In this document: positions 56,771 to 64,000 of the stretch, one piece after another
How the letters are laid out: every line of letters starts with the position of its first letter
How positions within the stretch are numbered: position 1 is the stretch's first letter
DNA from: Fagopyrum homotropicum
Taxonomy: Eukaryota; Streptophyta; Magnoliopsida; Caryophyllales; Polygonaceae
Length of the DNA: 64,000 nucleotides
Reading direction: 5' to 3'
NCBI GenBank assembly: GCA_033239125.1
Contig: BSWB01000006.1
Coordinates: forward strand, 113,568,242-113,632,241
Translations under genes and position numbers: made by a program
Notes under the pieces: generated by a model
Seen by the model: only the letters and a program-made list of their open reading frames with translations
What the model was told of the DNA's origin: nothing
The model's database searches: none

Positions 56771-57271
56771 TCGAAAAATTGAGAAACGCCGATCTTATAG
56801 GCTTCGGTTTTTGTGCACCTCTGTCCATAACTCCAAAAGTAAAGTCGAAAAATGAAAAGAAGAGAGCGAAGCTCTAAGATGAAGTGTTGCGGGAACCGCA
56901 TAAGAAGAAGAAGGTAGTTGTCCACTTTCCCGGATTTATGCACCACTTTCCCTTAAAGCTTTCCCTTCCCTTCCATATTCTAGACCTTTTCTTTGAAAGT
57001 CCTTAAGATCAAAAGAATGTTATATGACTTGGTGATCTAAATTGAAGTTTCTTGTGATTGATTTTGATAATGTTTGAAGGTTATAATGCTTGTTTAGAAG
57101 TTAAGTTGGTTCATGAATTTTCTTTGCTTTTTACTCTTTGATTGAGTATGTGAAAGTTTGAAGAACGATTGAAGCAAGGTTTGAGAATGATCTATTCTTT
57201 AGAAGTCACATTCACCCAAAAGAAGGTACACATATTTCATTCTAACTCTTGTTTAAAGCTTTTTGAAAGAC

Positions 57272-57306
57272 CTTGCTTAGGGACAAGCAAGTGTTAAGTA
57301 TGGGGT
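57272..57306 (+). promoter_or_regulatory. Hairpin-RGGGAC plus purine tract cassette, terminal (copy 2)
   Basis: Perfect 7-bp stem CTTGCTT/AAGCAAG, loop AGGGAC, spacer of 4, AAGTATGGGGT, then four bases to the 3' LTR. This is the working purine tract of the autonomous half. Confidence 0.8.
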
Positions 57307-57310
57307 TATT

Positions 57311-59083
57311 TGTTAGCATGAAATATTGTGATATTTTAGGCACGTTTTCTAAACGTATTTGATTCATATCGATAGTCTTTGATTGAACTTTGTGCATATG
57401 TGAGCTAGTATTGCCTATATTGTCGATATGGATGTCTACACTAGTTCTATGTTGATTATAGGTGATTTGGAGCTATTTCCGAACGGAATCGAGCAAAGGA
57501 GAGTTGAGTTGATATGTCCATAGATTGAGGACACTCTTTGGAAGCAAATTGGAGTTTTAGCTTGAGGAATGCACGAGTTTAGGGAAGAATCACGTTCTTG
57601 CCCTAAATTACGCCCTGAAATACGGCCGGAATCCAAACCACGTTCAGAATTACGGCCGTGGATTTAGAGTCAGAAATTGATGTTCATTCCAGAGGATATT
57701 ACGGCCGTGGAACATATGGAGCAAACCGTATTTGTTTCCACGCTCTAAATTACGGTCGTGGAACACTTCCACGACCGTGATCTTGGCGAATCTTTTCGCC
57801 ACACTTTGAAACCACGATCTTTTAAAGATTGGGCCGGGCCGACATTTTGCCCTGCACTATAAAAAGACGGACGAAGGAAGAATCCGTCATACACGCTTAG
57901 GGCTCGCTTACAATCCCCGCTTACCCGTGCATCTTCTCTTACACACATCGCTCCTCACCGCTTAGGATCGTTGAGTTTGGACATCTCGTTGGAGATTGAA
58001 GTTCGTGTTTGGGGAATTGCCCTAATCTCGCACTTTTGGTGGAGATTGCTGTTGAGATCTCCGGATTGGCGGAAGATCGAAGTTTTCGGAAGATTTTGCA
58101 AGAAGATCTCTCTTCTTGTTTAGGTTTGATTTGGAAAACGGATTGACATCCCGTTTTCCCTTCTTTCCTAAGGTTGTGATTGTTTGTTTCACTTTGAATC
58201 TTTTGACAATACTTGTTCTCTTTGTGACTTGGAGATTGATTTGAAGATTATTGAAAGTTCTTGAAAGTTTTCATCTTTTTATCTTTTAAATTCTTGAATT
58301 GATATCAACATGACTGTTATTGGCTAAAAACCCTTAACAATTCTAAGGTGAAGGGTTGATAGTTGTGGCTTAGATGATGATAGATCGATCGTAAACAGAT
58401 TAGACCCTGAGAGTTAGAGAGAATCGCCGACAACCCTAAATTACGGCCTGTTCTTGAGTCCACGGCCGTGGAACCTCAAGAACTAACCGTGATTTCCCTT
58501 AAGTCTACGAACTTGCTTTTACTTTAATCCAAAGTTAAAGATTTGCTTTAGCTTAGTTTAGACTTGTCTTTTCTAGGTGGTAGTGAAGCCTCAACAACCT
58601 CTACCTCGATTGTGAGTGTCACAACCTCAATCGGTTAAGTTAGTCTTGATCCTTGGGTTACAAGTTTGGGTATTTGACACTAATTCTCACCTTTAGAATC
58701 TTTCTATATTGAGCCTCAACAACCTGTATAGAGAGTGCCTTGTAGGTGGGTTACATAAGGTTTTTGGAACTTCACCGTACGATTACCTTACATTAGTATA
58801 CCTTTGCATATCTCAACTCTGTCTTTATATCATTAAGTATATCTTGAATCGATTGCCACAGCTGGGTACCTGGATCTTTAGGATTGTTGTTTTCCCAATA
58901 TTTGCAAAACTCCCATATTTACTTGCTTGATAACCTGCAATCGAGTTCGTTCCCACCCAAATCCCTGTGTTTGATACTCTGGAATTCTTGCTTAGCTACG
59001 TCGATCCGTACACTGCGGGTTCGCTGCTTGATTCTAGTTTTATAAATTTAAAACTTATTTGCACACACCTTTAGGGGCGAACA
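57311..59083 (+). repeat. 3' LTR (LTR 3) of the composite
   Basis: 1,773 bp, almost identical to LTR 1. TATA box TATAAAAA at 57858-57865; ccacggccgtgg at 58460-58471. Confidence 0.93.
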
Positions 59084-59088
59084 AGCTC

Positions 59089-59482
59089 CATCACTAGTGT
59101 TGCTTCATCCCGAAACCTGACATCCTCAGCTGGTCTCACGGATATTGGCGGTGTTGGTGCAGGTCCTCCAATCCGGATAGCCTCCTCGAATCTCTATATG
59201 TAGGCTCGATAATCGGATGCTCCGATGGACACTCGATCGGTCTCGGTCGATTGTGCTCTTTGTTCTCCGGACCTAGTAGTGGTCCCATTCCTTGCTTCGG
59301 GATAACAATCTCATAAACTTCTTCGGAGAACGCCTCAGCATAGGCGGATCAGCAACTGGGGCTTGATCCCGACCTCTAGCTAGTGGAGATCTTCCTGCAA
59401 GTTCTCATCCGTGGACTGCAGGTGGAAGAGGTGGTCGACCCCTTCCATGCCCTATAGCAGATGTAGCTCTAGTATGCGACAT
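59089..59482 (-). pseudogene. Tekay-like gag, N-terminal part
   Basis: On the minus strand the ATG at 59482-59480 opens MSHTRATSAIGHGRGRPPLP, a basic gag start, then several stops and frame changes follow before the composite interrupts it at 59083. The continuation is at 41106 and below (ELWLDHIVSALESIRI). Confidence 0.7.
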
Positions 59483-59748
59483 CTTCTATAAGGATAGGTA
59501 TATAAGACTATATATACAAGGCCACACTACAACTAAAGCAGAAATCCAAGAAAAGGACATAAAGGCCAGCATATAAGAAAACTAATTGCTGAGATCTGCG
59601 AATGTAGTGGTGGTCGCTAGTACATTTATCCCACACCGACAAGTTTAAAATCAAAACCCTCTTTTGAAAACGTAGACCCCTTACGGGTTCTGTTTATTTA
59701 TCTATCCGACCTCTAGAAGATTTTGAGTGCCATTGTAGCCAACCTAGA

Positions 59749-59760
59749 GCTCTGATACCA
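59749..59760 (-). other. Primer-binding site of the Tekay-like element
   Basis: Reverse complement reads tggtatcagagc, three bases inside the 5' LTR end; initiator Met tRNA type. Confidence 0.9.
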
Positions 59761-59763
59761 TAT

Positions 59764-61424
59764 TGTAATACCCCAAGTTCTAGGAACTCAAACCGTTACG
59801 GGCTAGGATCTCACAATGGGTCCCGACCCTCAGAGTAGTAACGACACAACGGATCTTACAACAAAGCACATACAAATGAAAGTCAAAACTCAATATAAAA
59901 CCAAAGGTTTAAACAAAAGGAAGCGTAAAAGACTCGCAGCTGAGTTCGAACAAAAGGAATAACAATTGAAATTTAAACTCAATCTCATCCTATAATGTCA
60001 GGAACCCCGGCTAACCACACCATCCGGATCACTCAACAATACCTATTTCCTGCAAGGCATCTACAACATCGGTATAAATTGTTAGCTAACATTCTACATA
60101 TCAGAAAGACTGTAAAGGTGCAAAGACACATAAGGTAAAGTAAAACATAGCATGTTCAAACGCATCCGGTTATTATCTTTCATTAAGTTAATCCCTTTAC
60201 TAATTCACTTATATTGTCACACGAGAATCAATAGGATCTCGTCTCTGTCCCCTTTCGCCAACAAGATTAGAGCGGATGCATCCCTCTGTCACCTGTTGGA
60301 CTGGTCGCAAGAGCACCTCCCAGTTTCCCCATTCTGAACTGGACAAGCGGTCACCGCCCGGTTATAATACACTTGGGCCAGTTACGGTATAACAAGGTCA
60401 ATCCTATTCCGGTTATCAGTTATAACAATAAATAATAACACACCAAGCCAAAACAGTCAAACTAATATACGGAATGAAGCTAAGTAAGTCCAAGGGACTT
60501 ACCTCACTCGAAGGTAACTCGCAGATCAAACAACAACTCAGTTTCCCGCAGGAAAGGAGGAAGAAAATCCTATTCACACAAGGCATCCCAAATCAGGAAC
60601 GATACGGTTGCTAGAAGTCTATAACTTCTAGTCTCAATGATCTCTAAGAGATCTCCACAAGATAAGGTCCCAACCTTAGTCTTACAGAACACTAAGGGTC
60701 AACAACAACATCAAAAGCCAAGGAAAGGAACGAGGGAAGCAAGGAAGGAAGCAGCTCACCAAAGACAGGAGCTATTGCAGATAAGCCGCAGGGGCGGCTG
60801 AACAAGGCGTAGGGGCGGTGAAATAAGCAGTTGCGGGGGAGATTCTGTGTAGACGCGGGGGGCGGTGGCGTGAAGACAAGCATTCTCAAGTCTTTCGACA
60901 GCAAGACACCAAGGCTTGCTTCTCTCAATCCACACACACGTCCAGACTCAACTACAAGAGCGTGAGAACAACAAGGAACCAATAACGGAACACTTCACAA
61001 GAATCAAGATCCAAACTTGATCCTTGGAGAAGAGGAAAAGAGAAGAACGAAGAAGAAAACGAAACATAGGAGAAAAGCATGCAGCAACTCATGAACGTCA
61101 TGAAGAACTCGGAGAAGGGAACTTACACGTTCAGCAAGGGAAGAAGGAAACACGGTTGTAACTCTCAGGGTTGAAGGACGATGTATGCAAGAAACGGAAA
61201 AAAAAAAAAGAAATACGGGAATATATAGAAAAGGCTGAAAACATAGATGGATGGACGTTCTACGGTTTAGAACAAGATAGGAAAGTCGGCCCATAAGATA
61301 GAAGATCAAATCTATGAAAAGAAGATAAAATGAACGAAAACATATCGGACGTGATCTATAGTCAGCCGCAAGGGCGGGGCTCTTCACCGCGGGGGTGGTG
61401 AACGCAAAAGACTGGGGTTTTACA
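59764..61424 (-). repeat. 5' LTR of the Tekay-like element (1,661 bp)
   Basis: On the minus strand TGTAAAACCCCAG...GGGGTATTACA. It contains the ccgcaggggcggc block near 60783-60810 and ends inside the right remnant of the Harbinger-like MITE. Visible divergence from the 3' LTR marks it as older than the insertions it carries. Confidence 0.88.
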
Positions 61425-61490
61425 TTTGTTGTGCCCAAAAAAGCCCAAAATTTCTCAAAAGTCTAACATTCTCTGTTGCACATGTTCTAA

Positions 61491-61825
61491 CAAACCTAGT
61501 TATGCATTTTTTTTTTTCTTTCTATGAATTTACCTTTATAAAAAAATGGAAATGGTACAAATGTATGATTGTGTCAGATGTGGTTTTCTTGTAATTTGTG
61601 ATGAAGTATAAGAGATCGACAAGACGCCCCTTTAGCCTTTCATCTGCATCCTAAGGCACACCACAAGGGTCCTTTTTAAATCGTATGTCTCACAAAGCGC
61701 ACATGATAATAAGATTCGGATGCACATAACTCTCTTTTAAACTCATGTGCGTCTTAAAATGCGCACAAAATTAAATGTTCTCTGTACGCCTTAATTAAGA
61801 CGCGCTTACATTTTGACATTCTCTA
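61491..61825. other. Short unclassified spacer
   Basis: Between the MITE end and the Mutator-like element. Words such as tgcgcac and gacgcgc recur, but no gene or paired repeat is evident. Confidence 0.4.
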
Positions 61826-61834
61826 TTAATATTT

Positions 61835-63798
61835 GGAAGAATTTGACATACTAGGCCTTTTTGAGAATATGATTTAGTAAATGTACCTCATAATTTTTTA
61901 CCACTTTCATTTAATGGTATATAAAAATAATTAACTCCTTTATTTTAATAAAAAAAAAAAGAATAATAGATATTAGTTAGTGTTAAGTTGTAATTACTAT
62001 TACTGAAATTTTTTATTTTTTTTATTTTTTTATTTTTTTATTTTTATTTTTTTTTATTTCTTGAAATAAATTTCTGGTATAAAATTTTTCATACCAGAAA
62101 TTTTTCATACCATAATTTTTCATACCAGAATTTTACATACCAGAATTTTACATACTAGACTTTACATACCAGAATTTTATATACCAGAATTACATACTAG
62201 AATTTTACATACTAAAATTTCTCATACCAGAATTTTATCATACCAGAATTTTATAATACCAGAATTTTATAATACTAGAATTTCATCATACCAGAATTTT
62301 TCATAATACTAGAATGTGGTAGTAATTGCGAATGAGCAAGTAGGGGTTTTTCATAATACCAGAATTTTTCATAATACCATAATTTTTCATCATACCAGAA
62401 TTTCATACTACCACAATTTTTCATCATACCATACCAGAAATTATGATACCAAAAATTAGATACGAGAAATTAGATGCCAGAAGCTAGATACCAGAAGTTA
62501 TGATAACTGAAAATTACATACTAGAAATTTCTGGTATGCCAAAAATTTCATACCAGACAAACAACAAGCATATCAGTATATCGCATTATCACATCACCGA
62601 TTCCTTCTCACAGTTGGTGCACTGGTGCTCGAACAGCTTCATTACCAACCCAGGAAAACGATTCACTGATTCAAATATGGCTAAGTGAGTTATCGCACCT
62701 CAATATGTAGGAAAAGATAACCCAATAAAACTAACAAGTGATTGTCTCGTTCAAAAACCAGCTAAGTAGTAGAGTAGTTAGTTTGGTTTTACATTCAAAT
62801 TGCAATTAGCCATCGATTATCCATTCTTTGTTAGCATTTACTATACATCTGTTTCTTTAATCATATAATTGTCAAGAGAGTATGGGAAACTACGGTTTGT
62901 TAAATGTAAATTCGTCTTTAAAAGGGGTGGTTTTTTGCACTTATCCACCTTCAATTAAAAGCAGACTCGTCAAATATATAGAAAATGAGAAACAAAAGCA
63001 CAGACACCCAAGGATTCAAGCCATTGCAAACAGAGCCAATATTTGAAGTTTCAACATACCAAAAATCCACTAATACCAGAAAAATAGGAAAAACAAGTAT
63101 GAAAATTCTGGTAGGTGATTGATTATCTACTCAACATACCAGAAAGTAGCTCCTCATCGGAAATGAAAGCGCAACCAGGGTCGTCATCGATAGGGGGAAA
63201 GAGTACCATCGTAGTCTAGGAACATGAGAAGTTGCTTTCCTACGGAGGCATTGATTATCTACTCAAACATCTCTAGGGACGAGGGATGATCCATCTGGAT
63301 ATGAACTAGGTTAAATAAAATTTAAAACAATAAGTTAGAGAGAAATCGATGGATGAATGTGAGAGGTACCATCCAAGAGGAGTATGAGAAGTTGCGAGTG
63401 TCGGAGTTGAAAATTCTGGTATGCGAGTGTAGGAGTTGAAAATTCTGGTATGCGAGTGTCGGAGTTCAAATCTTGGCAAGACGCTTTAGTATTGAGAAAT
63501 CCGGGTTTTGAAGATGAATGAGCAGAGGTTGAAGACGATGAATGGTGAGAATTCTTGGAAAGAAGAAATTTGGAAGAGGAGGGAGGAGTTGAGGGAAAGA
63601 GGTTGAGTATCGAGATCCAGATCTAGAAGGGGAGGGAGGAGTGGAGGGGAAGAGTCGAAAAAGCGGAGAAGGAGGATTTAATTTGGTAGGGTTTCACATT
63701 AAAAAAATTGAATAGGGTACATTTACTTGATCAAAAATAAAAAAAAAGTCTAGTTACTATTACATAATCTCAAAAAAGCCTAATTATCTAATTAGCCC
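61835..63798. mobile_element. Mutator-like non-autonomous element, 1,964 bp
   Basis: Perfect 9-bp target duplication TTAATATTT (61826-61834, 63799-63807). Left end ggaagaatttgacatactag then gcctttttgag; right end in reverse gggctaattagataattagg then cttttttgag; both go on to agtaaatgtacc. The inverted repeats are imperfect but extend about 80 bp. The interior has an ataccagaa array (62070-62570) and a GA-rich right third (63140-63700). No transposase. It is related to 16151-17797 and 27361-27455. Confidence 0.8.
62070..62570 (+). repeat. Array of cataccagaattttt-type repeats
   Basis: Over 20 irregular copies of (c)ataccagaatttt with units of about 14-20 bases, interrupted by a short unrelated stretch at about 62318-62350. 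Further single copies occur at 63050-63140 and, as gaaaattctggtatg, at 63407-63455. Confidence 0.85.
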
Positions 63799-64000
63799 TT
63801 AATATTTTGATGTGTATACGACTGGCGACATTGAAAATAGCCATATTTTGTAGCTTTGATGTATCAAAAACATGATAAAAGGTAATGAGTATGTTTGACT
63901 ACTACCTAATTTGATGTATCAAAATATATAAATTTTAAAATCATAAAGTATATAATATAATTATAACTTTTATTTTATTGGAAACATCGTAAGAGAACCT

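Larger units (their letters stand above)
41112..59083 (+). mobile_element. Composite Athila-like retrotransposon, two internal regions and three LTRs
   Basis: Outer LTRs (41112-42885, 57311-59083) differ at only about ten positions by eye and are flanked by a perfect target duplication AGCTC (41107-41111, 59084-59088). Between them lie a non-autonomous internal region (42886-45852), a complete but divergent LTR (45853-47595) and an autonomous internal region (47596-57310). Each internal region has its own primer-binding site and purine tract. The near-identical ends and shared duplication suggest the 18-kb unit integrated as one piece recently. RT/integrase order and the 3' ORF point to the Athila lineage. 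Confidence 0.85.
32954..61424 (-). mobile_element. Tekay-like gypsy retrotransposon (chromovirus-type), degenerate, carrying two later insertions
   Basis: Minus-strand element: 5' LTR 59764-61424, primer-binding site 59749-59760, gag start 59482, then protease, RT, RNase H and integrase decreasing in coordinate to 34768, a purine tract and the 3' LTR 32954-34595. The hAT element (35134-37788) interrupts integrase and the Athila-like composite (41112-59083) interrupts gag. Without them it is about 7.8 kb. The right flank starts tttgt and the same five bases precede the truncated left LTR, a possible target duplication. Frames are broken in many places, so it is inactive. Confidence 0.85.
32416..61487. 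mobile_element. Harbinger-like MITE, split by the 28.5-kb gypsy nest
   Basis: The left end gggcatgtgcaaca (32416) and the right end read in reverse (gaacatgtgcaaca, from 61487) form terminal inverted repeats. TAA flanks both (32413-32415, 61488-61490), the PIF/Harbinger target. Inside the ends the text also pairs loosely (aaatttccc...; ...aaatttct). Removing the retrotransposon leaves a MITE of about 600 bp with no coding sequence. It is the outermost layer of the nest. Confidence 0.65.

Noticed and set aside
41112..59083. Plain tandem duplication by unequal crossing-over between identical LTRs
   Set aside because: The middle LTR and the first internal region differ strongly from the outer LTRs and the second internal region.

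Overview
This is plant nuclear DNA, most likely a eudicot with a medium or large genome. The window is repeat-on-repeat: Ty3/gypsy and Ty1/copia LTR retrotransposons, a 5S-derived Cassandra-type TRIM, non-autonomous Mutator-like elements, a hAT element, a Harbinger-like MITE, Helitron-like ends and the tail of a LINE. I find no convincing single-copy host gene, tRNA, rRNA or CRISPR array. Species cannot be read from the sequence.

Layout. 1-3903: GC-rich repeat and the 3' half of a gypsy LTR. 4458-8177: minus-strand solo LTR of an Athila-like family, split by a second solo LTR (5215-7312, target duplication ATAAC). 8353-8893: Cassandra-type TRIM (TAGTA). 10068-13882: small non-autonomous gypsy element (ACGTC). 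16151-17797: Mutator-like element carrying a fold-back. 18094-25421: copia element of SIRE/Maximus type (GTACA) that has lost the integrase core and all of RT/RNase H. 25.4-30.7 kb: AT-rich DNA with SINE-like and Helitron-like pieces, a 25-bp minisatellite and a 1,007-bp palindromic Mutator-like element (9-bp duplication TATTCTTAA). 31507-32035: LINE remnant.

32416-61487 is a nest four layers deep. A Harbinger-like MITE (TAA) was hit by a minus-strand Tekay-like gypsy element (32954-61424). That element was hit by a hAT element (35134-37788) and by an 18-kb Athila-like composite (41112-59083, AGCTC). The composite is LTR - non-autonomous internal region - divergent LTR - autonomous internal region - LTR. 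Its outer LTRs are almost identical, so it is young. 61835-63798 is a second Mutator-like element of the 16-kb family (9-bp duplication TTAATATTT).

How the parts work together. The autonomous half of the composite encodes gag, protease, RT, RNase H and integrase (one base out of frame in gag) plus an intact 523-aa 3' ORF. The non-autonomous half keeps the primer-binding site, the purine tract, conserved 3' non-coding blocks and an open 363-aa frame whose C-terminus looks like worn-down integrase. Both halves carry, twice each, the same structured cassette: a 7-bp stem, an RGGGAC loop, 4-5 bases, then AAGTATGGGGT. The last copy is the purine tract beside the LTR; the other is central. Stem sequences differ between copies while pairing is kept. 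I regard this cassette, and the family-specific palindromic words scattered through each retrotransposon family, as the most interesting signals here.
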